DNA of 40,883 nucleotides from a virus: IMG/VR virus record IMGVR_UViG_3300044808_000089, positions 1 through 40,883 of that record, one strand, 5' to 3'. The notes beneath the pieces are model-generated. The model had not been told where the DNA came from. It saw only the letters and a list, made by a program, of their open reading frames with translations, and searched no databases. Shown here piece by piece: positions 1 through 5,944 of the stretch; position 1 is the stretch's first letter; each line of letters starts with the position of its first letter. The translations under genes were made by a program, and so were the position numbers.

Positions 1-90
1 GTTGGACAACACGGAACTGAAGATATGATTGCTAAATATGTCAGAGAACAAGGTGGTCAAACTGAAACCACACAACTTAGCTTATTTTGA
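1..90 (+). CDS. C-terminal end of a probable Y1 (IS200/IS605-like) transposase, partial
   Basis: The reading frame is open from the window edge to a TGA at 88-90 and encodes the last 29 residues of a protein. The segment EDMIAKYVREQ resembles the C-terminal helix of IS200/IS605-type TnpA, in which a Y-(I/V)-x-x-Q stretch carries the nucleophilic tyrosine. The protein ends in QLSLF, a good match to the bacterial sliding-clamp binding motif seen on some DNA-processing enzymes and transposases. The same frame continues without a gap into the integrase remnant at 91. The family call rests on one short helix, and the HUH motif lies outside the window, so this is tentative. Confidence 0.4.
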   Translation, partial: VGQHGTEDMIAKYVREQGGQTETTQLSLF

Positions 91-693
91 TACCGCGTCA
101 GCTTGCTGCGCGGAGATTTCATTATCTTAGCCGCCTGCACAGGACTCAGGAAAACCGCTATCTTGTCGCGCAAGTGGGAGGAAGTAAAACTTGATGTCGA
201 GTTTCCTTCTATTTTCCTGCCGAAAAAGGACAGCAAGAATCGGCGTTCAAATAGATTGCCGTTGCCGCAGTTTTGCGTTGAGGCGTTAAAACAGCTACCA
301 AGCTATCAAAAACACGAATACCTCTTTCCGGCTCGTCCGAACGTCAAATACCGCAACGTGGCTGAATTTCAAAAGCCGCACGCTTGGGATATTGGAAAAC
401 GATTTCGCCGGATTTGTGATTTGGCGGGAATAACGGATTTAAGAATTCATGATCTGCGGCATTTCGCAACGACGATGCTCTTTATTGAAGGCGTCTCGGA
501 TGCCATCATCAGAAAAATGACCGGTCGCCGCTCCGAAGAGCTTGAACGGTATAAACATCTCTCGCCGGAGTTCTCTCGCCAGACAACGGAACTCATTGCC
601 GGAAAACTGGTTGAGGAGCTTGAGGGTACAAATTGGGGCACAGGGGCGAAAATCAAGAAAGCCGTCAAGGTGACGGCTCTCCAAATTCAGTAA
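91..693 (+). pseudogene. Integrase remnant, C-terminal catalytic half of a tyrosine recombinase
   Basis: About 200 codons cover only the catalytic domain of a recombinase closely similar to the complete integrase at 788-1909. Shared blocks include FIILAACTGLRKTAILSRKW, LPKKDSKN and HDLRHFATT. The N-terminal arm-binding and core-binding domains are missing; the frame starts abruptly after the upstream transposase stop, and the first usable start (TTG at 103) lies inside the domain. The conserved catalytic motif G-H-R reads G-R-R here (codon CGC at 526-528), so the third active-site residue is lost, while the Tyr in ERYKHL remains. Truncation plus this substitution mark it as a dead relic, probably of a related element that used the same tRNA. 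It is convergent with the intact integrase. Confidence 0.88.
661..677. repeat. Perfect 7-bp stem hairpin at the 3' end of the integrase remnant
   Basis: GCCGTCA and TGACGGC flank a 3-nt loop. There is no T-run on either strand, so it is not a standard terminator. It sits in the last codons of the integrase remnant, 30 bp from the tRNA fragment, and could be a recombination-associated hairpin or an element end. Confidence 0.5.
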
Positions 694-706
694 ATGAAGG
701 GTTTAG

Positions 707-768
707 TGGCGGGACCGACGGGGCTCGAACCCGCGACCTCCAACGTGACAGGCTGGCGTTCTAACCAA
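707..768. other. Probable attachment site (left att) of the phage/prophage
   Basis: A partial tRNA 3' end directly beside an integrase gene (its stop is 20 bp away) is the usual signature of a tyrosine-recombinase att core. The orientation predicts that the intact tRNA-Asp lies at the far right end of the element on the minus strand. No second copy of this core was seen in the window. Confidence 0.75.
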
Positions 769-770
769 AC
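707..770 (-). tRNA. tRNA-Asp(GTC) 3' fragment, 5' end missing
   Basis: On the minus strand the sequence reads through the end of the D-arm (GGTTAGAAC), the anticodon arm CCAGC-CTGTCAC-GTTGG with anticodon GTC (747-749), the variable loop, the T-arm GCGGG-TTCGAGC-CCCGT, the acceptor 3' strand CGGTCCC, discriminator G and an encoded CCA ending at 707. G73 with GTC fits tRNA-Asp. The 5' acceptor strand and the 5' half of the D-arm are missing; phage-side sequence stands in their place from about 768 on. The fragment is therefore not functional as it stands. It matches the displaced tRNA 3' end left when a tRNA-targeting integrase inserts an element. Confidence 0.85.
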
Positions 771-787
771 TTCACATTTAAAATCAA

Positions 788-1909
788 TTACTTAGAGCCG
801 TCGTTTTCCTGCTGTACCTTATTTTGTGCCTTTTTGGTCTTCAATTCGTCTTCCAGCTTACCAGCGATTAAATCAACTGTTTGCTGTTTAAAATCATGAG
901 ATAGGTGCTTATAACGCTCTAATTCGTCTGACCTATGACCAGTCATTTTACGAATAATAGCGTCTGATACTCCGCTGGTAAACAAAGCCGTAGTAGCAAA
1001 GTGACGTAAATCGTGAATCTTTAAGTCAGTGATGTTTGCCAATTTTGCAATTCGTCTAAACCGTTTCCCTAAATCCCACGCATACGGCTTTGAAAATGCC
1101 TCAGCATCACGATATTTCACGTTTGGACGTGCAGGGAACAGGTAGTCATGCTTCGCATAACTTGGAAGCTGTTTTAAAGCCACTACAGCAAATTCTGGCA
1201 ATGGCAACCTATTAGAGCGTTTATTTTTACTGTCTTTCTTGGGTAAATGGAAATACGGATATTCGCTATCAAGACTTACTTCGTTCCACTTACGAGACAA
1301 AATAGCTGTCTTACGCAAGCCAGTACAAGCAGCCAAGATAATAAATCCCTGTAATTCAAAATCCTTCTCCTGTTGGCATTGGTCAATGAGGGACGCAAGT
1401 TCCGAGACTTCAACGAATCTGTCTCTCGGTTCTGGCTCGGTCTGCTGCGGTATTACTTTGGCAGGATTGTCGTCATATTTCTTCCACGCAATCGCAAAGT
1501 TAAAAGCAGAGTTAAAAATGGTTCGATAATGATTGACGGTTGAAGCTGCTAATGTCTCGGCTAACTCGTTCAAAAAATCTTGAATCATCTCAGGTGATAA
1601 GTTTCGAGCTTTTATCTTCCTGAACTTTTCGAGGCGATGCAGCTTGTAATGAAACGCTCGTTTATTCTTAGCGTGTCTCTCCCACCAAAAATCCAAGATT
1701 TCACCAAATGTGATGCTCTCGAATTTTCTTTGGGGAGTAAGTTTATTTTCAGCCACTTGTCCAAGTCTTCTGATTCTGAACTGTGTTGCGGCAACTGGGT
1801 CTGTCGTGTGCGCTGATTCTTTGATTTGCTTTCCCGTTTCATCACGATAAGTAATCCAAAGCTGGTCATTTGTTTTACTACGCTTAAAAACGCCTTTCGG
1901 TAGTTTCAT
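788..1909 (-). CDS. int: Phage integrase, tyrosine recombinase
   Basis: A complete 373-residue tyrosine recombinase that would catalyse site-specific integration and excision at the neighbouring tRNA-Asp site. The N-terminal 60 residues look like an arm-type DNA-binding domain (ITYRDETGKQIKE), residues about 65-150 are a SAM-like core-binding domain, and the catalytic domain follows. Active-site residues are visible: R199 in CTGLRK, a Lys in KKDSKNK near 225-230, H299-x-x-R302 in HDLRH, H325 in GHR, and nucleophile Y333 in ERYKHL. The start is well set by AAGGAGGAAC just upstream of the ATG. The C-terminus points at the att site. The tail is Lys/Gln-rich. It is the last gene of the leftward early block. 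Confidence 0.95.
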   Translation of the reverse strand: MKLPKGVFKRSKTNDQLWITYRDETGKQIKESAHTTDPVAATQFRIRRLGQVAENKLTPQRKFESITFGEILDFWWERHAKNKRAFHYKLHRLEKFRKIKARNLSPEMIQDFLNELAETLAASTVNHYRTIFNSAFNFAIAWKKYDDNPAKVIPQQTEPEPRDRFVEVSELASLIDQCQQEKDFELQGFIILAACTGLRKTAILSRKWNEVSLDSEYPYFHLPKKDSKNKRSNRLPLPEFAVVALKQLPSYAKHDYLFPARPNVKYRDAEAFSKPYAWDLGKRFRRIAKLANITDLKIHDLRHFATTALFTSGVSDAIIRKMTGHRSDELERYKHLSHDFKQQTVDLIAGKLEDELKTKKAQNKVQQENDGSK

Positions 1910-1939
1910 AGTTCCTCCTTCCGGCGTTTCTATTTATTT

Positions 1940-2248
1940 CTATAAATCAGCGACATCATCCAAAGTGTATGCCACTACAGCAATGCCGCCTCGCTTTTTT
2001 ATTTCTTCAAGATAGGCTTCTTGGAGCGGGGTGGTTTTGTTAGGCTTAATTTTGCATTCAATTGCGATAAACCTACCATCTTTACTGCAACCAGTAATGT
2101 CAGCAGTCCCAGCATGAGCAAGCTTAATAAAATGGCGACGGCTATTGGCATCAGTGAATCGTACAGCACCGCTATTGGTGCGCTGGACGAAATGCCCACG
2201 ATAGTTAAGAAAATCAATAATTTGGCTAACAAGTTGTGTCTCCTTCAA
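1940..2248 (-). CDS. VRR-NUC domain nuclease (phage-type, standalone)
   Basis: A 102-residue protein that looks like a whole VRR-NUC domain, a PD-(D/E)XK relative often found alone in phages. Visible motifs are TNSGAVRF near the N-terminus, the catalytic Asp in GTADITG, and Glu/Lys in the strand FIAIECK, followed by the Q-x-x-(Y/F)-L-x-x-I helix typical of the family. Such proteins are thought to act on branched or damaged DNA; the exact substrate is unknown here. The start is TTG at 2248, overlapping the upstream stop in TGATTG, with GAAGGAG inside the first codons. It is probably translated by coupling to the upstream gene. Confidence 0.85.
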   Translation of the reverse strand: MKETQLVSQIIDFLNYRGHFVQRTNSGAVRFTDANSRRHFIKLAHAGTADITGCSKDGRFIAIECKIKPNKTTPLQEAYLEEIKKRGGIAVVAYTLDDVADL

Positions 2249-2544
2249 TCACGTTTATTTAATGATAACCAAAGCTTTGCTACGGCTTCTTCTAAAGAAA
2301 ATTCTTGGATAAGTCTTGCTGTTTCACCCTTATCAACCGACTGACATACTTCCCAACCATCAGAGATTTCAGTTTCTCCCGTGCGGATAGTCATCCGTCT
2401 CATATAATTCAGACTATCCCCACACGCTGCTATAAGCTCTGAAAGAGTTGGAATTCTAATGTCACCTAAATGCTTTGGAGCGAAAGACGGCATACTGTTT
2501 GGGAATCCAGCATCTCTCAGTTGTTTGGCTAGTTCATAGTCCAT
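2245..2544 (-). CDS. Small phage protein of unknown function (99 aa)
   Basis: The N-terminus (MDYELAKQLRDAGFPN) and the C-terminal EEAVAKLWLSLN resemble small hypothetical proteins common in phage early regions, in which a conserved '...LAKQL..AGFP' start is paired with an 'EAVA.LWL.LN' end. No catalytic motif is visible and it has no membrane segment. It overlaps the VRR-NUC gene by 4 bp and abuts the HNH gene, so it belongs to a tightly coupled nuclease cluster. The function is not known to me. Confidence 0.8.
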   Translation of the reverse strand: MDYELAKQLRDAGFPNSMPSFAPKHLGDIRIPTLSELIAACGDSLNYMRRMTIRTGETEISDGWEVCQSVDKGETARLIQEFSLEEAVAKLWLSLNKRD

Positions 2545-2906
2545 TATTGTTGTTTTAATTGTTGGCTAAAAGCTTTTTCTTTACTGCCGTAGTTAGGAGT
2601 CTTTTTATGACACTCTCTACAGACCGTCAATCCGTTGAATAAATCAAATCGAAGCTCTCGAAATGATGCGAATGAATAGATGTGATGAGCTTCTAAATTC
2701 TGTTCTGAGCCACAAAATACGCATCTGAAATTATCCCGCTTTTTAACAGCTATTGCCCACGCCCTATATTCTGGAGACTGTCTGATTTCTTGATTAGTCG
2801 GTTCGTGTTCATCAATTACTGGAGTTATTTTAGTTCTATGCGTGAGACGGTAGTACGGATAACCGAGAATGATAGTTACCACGCTGGCGAACAGTATTGC
2901 TCTCAT
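2544..2906 (-). CDS. HNH endonuclease with N-terminal membrane segment
   Basis: A 120-residue protein. Residues about 55-105 form an HNH/treble-clef nuclease: RDNFRCVFCG, then EAHHIYSF with the His pair, an Asn in LFNGLTVC, and a second zinc pair in CRECHK. Residues 1-20 are a hydrophobic stretch ending in YPYYRLTHR, consistent with a membrane anchor, unusual for a phage HNH. The first 70 nt overlap the 3' end of the upstream nuclease gene, so a shorter, soluble start inside the frame cannot be excluded. HNH proteins beside terminases often help packaging, but this one sits far from the terminase, with other nucleases, so a DNA-processing or superinfection role is equally possible. Confidence 0.85.
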   Translation of the reverse strand: MRAILFASVVTIILGYPYYRLTHRTKITPVIDEHEPTNQEIRQSPEYRAWAIAVKKRDNFRCVFCGSEQNLEAHHIYSFASFRELRFDLFNGLTVCRECHKKTPNYGSKEKAFSQQLKQQ

Positions 2907-3360
2907 AAGGGCTGATTGATTCTTCCATTGAGAAGCGTTTAATAAACGGTAGGTAGATAAACTTCATCTTTGGAATTAAGGCGTTCTCTAATCCCCACTG
3001 CCCAACCTTCTTTTGTACTGGATATTTCTTAGCGTATTCGTAGATTGCTTTAAGCGGCATTGTGAAGATGTCTGTACCGTATTCATTGGGGAGTCCGATG
3101 ACAAAGAGTGATGCTTTTGATTTAGATAATGAATCCCAGTCTATGCAGACATTCCCTGTACGCTCTGACATAATATCTTTCTTCACTTCTACCCAATAAC
3201 TAGAGCCGTTTTTTGTTATCCACAGGTCGTATTTTTGAAGCTGTTTTAAGTCATCAGACTCATTTAATTTAACTGTCCATCCTTTGATTTCTAAAAGATG
3301 CTTCACTGAAAGCTCGAATCTTTGACCTATCTCAAGTTGTGGTTTGAGTGTATATTGCAT
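2836..3360 (-). CDS. PD-(D/E)XK-type nuclease-like protein (174 aa)
   Basis: The central part carries a PD-(D/E)XK pattern: YDLWITKNG with the Asp, then the strand YWVEVKKD with E-V-K. An N-terminal helix with GQRFELSVKHLLEIKG resembles the leading helix of endonuclease-like folds. It is 174 residues, typical of small phage or restriction-like nucleases. The C-terminal 25 residues overlap the HNH gene in another frame. The ATG lies directly at the foot of a large hairpin (3364-3437), which could limit ribosome access. The biological substrate is unknown; the fold assignment rests on motif and predicted strand/helix order only. Confidence 0.65.
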   Translation of the reverse strand: MQYTLKPQLEIGQRFELSVKHLLEIKGWTVKLNESDDLKQLQKYDLWITKNGSSYWVEVKKDIMSERTGNVCIDWDSLSKSKASLFVIGLPNEYGTDIFTMPLKAIYEYAKKYPVQKKVGQWGLENALIPKMKFIYLPFIKRFSMEESISPYESNTVRQRGNYHSRLSVLPSHA

Positions 3361-3363
3361 GGT

Positions 3364-3437
3364 TCGTTAAGCTAGTCCGACAAACGATTCCAGACCCCAC
3401 AACAGATTTCTGGTCGTTTATCGGATTAGTCTAACGA
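3364..3437 (-). promoter_or_regulatory. Large stem-loop (about 28 bp) just before a nuclease start codon
   Basis: On the minus-strand RNA the 5' arm CGTTAGACTAATCCGATAAA pairs with the 3' arm along most of its length, with G-U pairs and one 2-nt bulge, around a loop containing TGTTGTGGGG. The 3' foot ends 3 nt from the ATG of the 174-aa nuclease. One arm also contains the stop codon of the 96-aa upstream gene. There is no T-run, so it is not a terminator; a translation-control, RNase-processing or mRNA-stability element is more likely. Confidence 0.7.
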
Positions 3438-3716
3438 GGTAGGGGGCTTATACCCTTCACTAATTGACCCAAAATGTGCGCCTTGTTCCCATAGACATTG
3501 CCCTTCGGCATAACAAAGCATTGCATTATGAGTTCGACATTTAGCTTTCTTTGTCCAGACAATGACAGTGATGATTTTCATTCGCTGCCTAGCCTTGCTC
3601 CAGATGGTTGTTTTTACTTTTCGAGGAAAACCGAAGTAAGCAAGCTTACAGCCTTTAAGAGGATGATGATAGACGCTTGATTTAAGCGCATCAATGAAGG
3701 AGGGTTCGTCTTGCAC
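3426..3716 (-). CDS. Hypothetical protein, 96 aa, GTG start
   Basis: Not recognised. The frame is open from a GTG at 3716 to a TAA within the hairpin at 3426. It has a Lys/Arg-rich centre (KVKTTIWSKARQRMK) and two Cys in the C-terminal half (KCRTHNAMLCYAEGQC), with a hydrophobic strand IITVIVW. Composition looks protein-like and no better frame exists on this strand. A TATAAT box lies about 35 bp upstream (3751-3756). There is no clear ribosome binding site, so the start is uncertain. Confidence 0.5.
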   Translation of the reverse strand: MQDEPSFIDALKSSVYHHPLKGCKLAYFGFPRKVKTTIWSKARQRMKIITVIVWTKKAKCRTHNAMLCYAEGQCLWEQGAHFGSISEGYKPPTSLD

Positions 3717-3731
3717 TTTGTTTTAGTTTGG

Positions 3732-3756
3732 TTACTCGGATTACAGAGTAATTATA
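3732..3756 (-). promoter_or_regulatory. Possible promoter (TATAAT) with a palindromic operator-like site
   Basis: On the minus strand TATAAT (3751-3756) is followed by a palindrome, TTACTC and GAGTAA, separated by 8 bp (3732-3751), covering the expected start point. The -35 position (AAGCTG) is poor. It would serve the 96-aa gene and the nuclease cluster downstream. Confidence 0.35.
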
Positions 3757-3779
3757 CACCTAAAACTTATCCCCAGCTT

Positions 3780-4169
3780 TTATTCTATCCGTTTAATTAC
3801 TTGGTCAAGAGCGTAATTATATTGGCAATAACATTGTCTTCTATCATTATTAAACCCGCATTCATAACAGGCTGATTCTGATGCAGATTGTCTTGTTCTA
3901 TGCAGTTTCATCCCTTCCAGAATCCCTATAATCCGTTCTCGTTCTTCTTGTTTGGCTCTATCTTGAACTTCAGACATATACTGCTTTGCCCCTTCGCCTC
4001 GTAAAAATGCATCTATCGCTTCTTGTTTGGCAGTTTCTAGCTCGGACTGAGGAACATAAAGAATATCATTAATGGTTACAGTGGAGTTATTTCGTTGATA
4101 TTTAATCTGGTACAAAGGATGATTTGACATCTCTGCGTTATCTTCTCGTTGTTGTTTCTCCCTATTCAT
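3780..4169 (-). CDS. Hypothetical protein, 129 aa, coiled-coil with Cys cluster
   Basis: Not recognised. Residues about 40-85 are a charged, helical segment (ELETAKQEAIDAFLRGEG, then RAKQEERERIIGILEGMK). The C-terminal 35 residues carry C-x2-C and C-x-C pairs (SACYECGFNND, RRQCYCQYN), suggesting a small zinc site. The gene overlaps the end of the upstream gene by 8 bp, so it is probably translationally coupled. Such helical small proteins are common in phage early operons; no function can be assigned. Confidence 0.7.
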   Translation of the reverse strand: MNREKQQREDNAEMSNHPLYQIKYQRNNSTVTINDILYVPQSELETAKQEAIDAFLRGEGAKQYMSEVQDRAKQEERERIIGILEGMKLHRTRQSASESACYECGFNNDRRQCYCQYNYALDQVIKRIE

Positions 4170-4467
4170 TGAGGTATGAGTTAATTTTATTTTGTTGGTC
4201 TGCTACTGCTTGGTTGTATTGAATATTTTCGCCAGTTATTTTGGGAAGACTTGTACTCAAAACAGATTTTTTATATAAGAATTTCTTTTCCAGTTTCGTA
4301 GCTTCGATTGCCTCTGTAACTGCTTTGCGGATACGCTCAGAGTAGAATTGCTTAACATCTTCTACGGTCGTATCTCTATGAACGTGACCGATATATTCGT
4401 CATTATCAGCGAAGCTATTTTCAAATTCAGATTCTATGGATTGTAAGGTTTCATTGAGATTGGTCAT
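4162..4467 (-). CDS. Hypothetical protein, 101 aa, helical
   Basis: Not recognised. Acidic N-terminal half (ESEFENSFADNDEYIGHV) followed by a helical segment VEDVKQFYSERIRKAVTEAI. There is no Cys and no membrane segment. The start ATG overlaps the stop of the upstream 50-aa gene (ATGA), and its own end overlaps the 129-aa gene, placing it inside a coupled leftward operon. Confidence 0.7.
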   Translation of the reverse strand: MTNLNETLQSIESEFENSFADNDEYIGHVHRDTTVEDVKQFYSERIRKAVTEAIEATKLEKKFLYKKSVLSTSLPKITGENIQYNQAVADQQNKINSYLNE

Positions 4468-4616
4468 GGCTTTAACGATTTTAATGCTTCTAACTGCTCA
4501 CTGGTCGGGTCTCCTACTGGGAATGGCGTATTTTCCCAGAGCCACTTCATAGCATCTTGTCTAGGGATACCGTTTGAAACTGCTTGTTCTACAGCTTCAC
4601 TGCATAATTTACACAT
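4464..4616 (-). CDS. Small hypothetical protein, 50 aa
   Basis: Translates to a short protein starting MCKLCSEAVEQAVSNGI and containing AMKWLWENTPFPVGDP. A Cys pair (C-x2-C) at the N-terminus could bind metal. It joins the next gene by an ATGA overlap, which strongly supports both starts. The leader has no Shine-Dalgarno site, only AT-rich sequence. Function unknown. Confidence 0.65.
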   Translation of the reverse strand: MCKLCSEAVEQAVSNGIPRQDAMKWLWENTPFPVGDPTSEQLEALKSLKP

Positions 4617-4635
4617 AATTATTATTGGTTAATGT

Positions 4636-4812
4636 TTATTCGGTGGGGTTAGTTAATTCTGCTTTGATACGCCTCAAAATCATTACCATATCAACATCTG
4701 ATTTATCTGGCATTCCTTCAAGTCTTGTAATATATCCATTTATTAAGTCTACTGCCCTGATTATCGGTTGGTTGGCTTTATTAAGCATTTCAAAAGCTTG
4801 TTCTGCTTTCAT
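4636..4812 (-). CDS. Small hypothetical protein, 58 aa, helical
   Basis: Starts MKAEQAFEMLNKANQP and contains ITRLEGMPDKSDVDMVM; it is predicted mostly helical and carries no known motif. It is separated from its neighbours by 10-20 nt AT-rich spacers of a type repeated through this operon. Function unknown. Confidence 0.65.
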   Translation of the reverse strand: MKAEQAFEMLNKANQPIIRAVDLINGYITRLEGMPDKSDVDMVMILRRIKAELTNPTE

Positions 4813-4822
4813 ATTTTTACGT

Positions 4823-4969
4823 TTAATTGTGTGATTCAGTATCTTGGTTAGGAATTTCTTTCATTCCTACAAGGGTAATTTGACCGTTTTCTTCAACTTT
4901 GAAATATGTCTCGATGCATTTATCTTTTCCGCTTGCTTCATCTATCGCAATATAATATTTCTCTTTCAT
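4823..4969 (-). CDS. Small hypothetical protein, 48 aa
   Basis: Starts MKEKYYIAIDEASGKDKC and looks like a short all-beta protein (CIETYFKVEENGQITLVG). No motif is recognised. It ends ten bases before the next gene and has an AT-rich leader without a Shine-Dalgarno site. Confidence 0.6.
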   Translation of the reverse strand: MKEKYYIAIDEASGKDKCIETYFKVEENGQITLVGMKEIPNQDTESHN

Positions 4970-4979
4970 ATTGAGTGAA

Positions 4980-5117
4980 TTAATTATTGATGTTGACCGC
5001 CGATAACTTGTTATCTGTATCTTGGCTAGGGAAGAAAAGCGGAGGATGATTAGTCAATTCTGCGTTTTCCTTTATTTGATTCATTATTCTATCCAGATAT
5101 TCTTTGGCTTCGTTCAT
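4980..5117 (-). CDS. Small hypothetical protein, 45 aa
   Basis: Starts MNEAKEYLDRIMNQIKEN, an amphipathic helix, followed by a Pro/Phe patch (NHPPLFFPSQD). No motif is recognised. It is the first gene after the structured RNA at 5118-5476, so its leader is that RNA. Confidence 0.6.
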   Translation of the reverse strand: MNEAKEYLDRIMNQIKENAELTNHPPLFFPSQDTDNKLSAVNINN

Positions 5118-5476
5118 AATTGATTATTTAATTACACCCCGCCCTTAACTCTGCTAATACCTATGCAGAACTTAATGAGAGTTATGTATCAGTTAATCTC
5201 AGGCTGCTCAGTTCAGACTGGTCATTTCGTGGGCGGGTATCATTCGTTCCACAGTGTCCAAGCTACCGTACTTAGGTGTTACGCCTAGTAGTTTCCATTC
5301 GGCTAAACCTTATACAGCTCTCGGACACAGCAGAGGGAACGATACACGAAATGTTGTAGTATTTGCTATTTATCGTCGGCAACACGCTAAACGCGACGTT
5401 TAACTGAATTGTAGGAATTTCTTGTTTCTCTAAACGGCGGAAATTCACTTGAAACTAAATCTGGATAACGATTAAT
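5118..5476 (-). ncRNA. Structured RNA region 1, no gene, within the leftward early transcript
   Basis: No credible ORF. The centre (5223-5353) folds through nested perfect helices: CATTTCGTG with CACGAAATG (9 bp), TATC with GATA, CGTTCC with GGAACG, and GTGTCC with GGACAC, closing around an inner branched part with a TAGG/CCTA hairpin. On the minus strand, hairpins TAAACG-TCG-CGTTTA and TCTGC-loop-GCAGA flank it. The order of nested pairs over 130 nt is hard to explain by chance. It may be a stable ncRNA domain or a long 5' UTR for the small genes at 5117 and below. Family unknown. Confidence 0.65.
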
Positions 5477-5787
5477 TTATATACGAATCATCACATCCCC
5501 CGATTTCGGGTCGTGTTTGTGACGCTTCAACTTTTTTATTTCTTCTTGTAATTCTCTGATAGCTTCCCAAGTGGAAGGTAAAGATGTATCCCAATCTTCG
5601 TTGAGTAAATCGGTGAAAGGTTCTCTGGTTTTAAGTACGTCCATAATTTGTTCGTACTTTCCGCCAGTTGTGAAGTCACCTTTTGCTTCACTGAGCTTAG
5701 ATAAAATGTCTAATAGCTCTGTGGTGGTCTTGTTCTCCATAGAGTTTTGACTTTCTGTTATTCCAGATTCAGTTGTAAATGAACTTC
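5439..5787 (-). ncRNA. Long-range helix motif, copy 2, enclosing an 87-aa gene
   Basis: On the minus strand GAAGTTCA (5780-5787) pairs with TGAATTTC (5440-5447). After a symmetric 8/8 internal loop, TGAATCTGGA (5762-5771) pairs with TCCAGATTTA (5456-5465). The 3' side of the loop (GTTTCAAG) is almost the same as in copy 1. The 87-codon gene lies inside this helix, so the coding region would be presented as one large loop. Confidence 0.6.
5477..5740 (-). CDS. Hypothetical protein, 87 aa, inside an RNA helix frame
   Basis: Not recognised. Helical N-terminal half (TELLDILSKLSEAKGDF) and a C-terminal basic/acidic coiled segment (AIRELQEEIKKLKRHKH). The last residues are MIRI. It has no Cys and no membrane segment. 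Unusually, the gene is bracketed on both sides by structured RNA, and the flanks pair with each other (5440-5465 with 5762-5787). The upstream region (AAAGTCAAAACTCT) has no Shine-Dalgarno site. The unit could be a small regulator whose expression depends on RNA folding; that is inference. Confidence 0.7.
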   Translation of the reverse strand: MENKTTTELLDILSKLSEAKGDFTTGGKYEQIMDVLKTREPFTDLLNEDWDTSLPSTWEAIRELQEEIKKLKRHKHDPKSGDVMIRI

Positions 5788-5810
5788 TACCGCTTGCAAA
5801 CGGTATGATG

Positions 5811-5937
5811 AGGTTGTTTTATTCCCTGAGAGTTTATTAAGCTCTGGAGTGCTAGCAACTGTAATTGAACATTCAAACTTTGACAAGTTTGTAGTAGATG
5901 CGAGTTTCTCAAACTCCTTACTAGCACATCACAACTT
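5811..5937 (-). ncRNA. Structured RNA region 2, cloverleaf-like module
   Basis: Nested and side-by-side helices are visible: AGGTTGT (5811-5817) with ACAACTT (5931-5937, with one G-U on the plus strand), GTGCTAG (5849-5855) with CTAGCAC (5921-5927), and three hairpins: AGAG/CTCT (5829-5845), CAAACTT/AAGTTTG (5874-5891) and GAGTTT/AAACTC (5902-5916). A further hairpin, CCGTTTGCAAGCGG on the minus strand, lies just outside. It is not a tRNA: there is no CCA, T-loop or anticodon arm. Confidence 0.6.
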
Positions 5938-5944
5938 ATTAAAT

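Noticed and set aside
3498-3680. 60-codon plus-strand frame
   Set aside because: It is antisense to the more plausible 96-aa gene and lacks a start signal.
5811-5937. tRNA or tmRNA as explanation of the cloverleaf module
   Set aside because: No T-loop TTCGA, no CCA and no anticodon arm of the right size.
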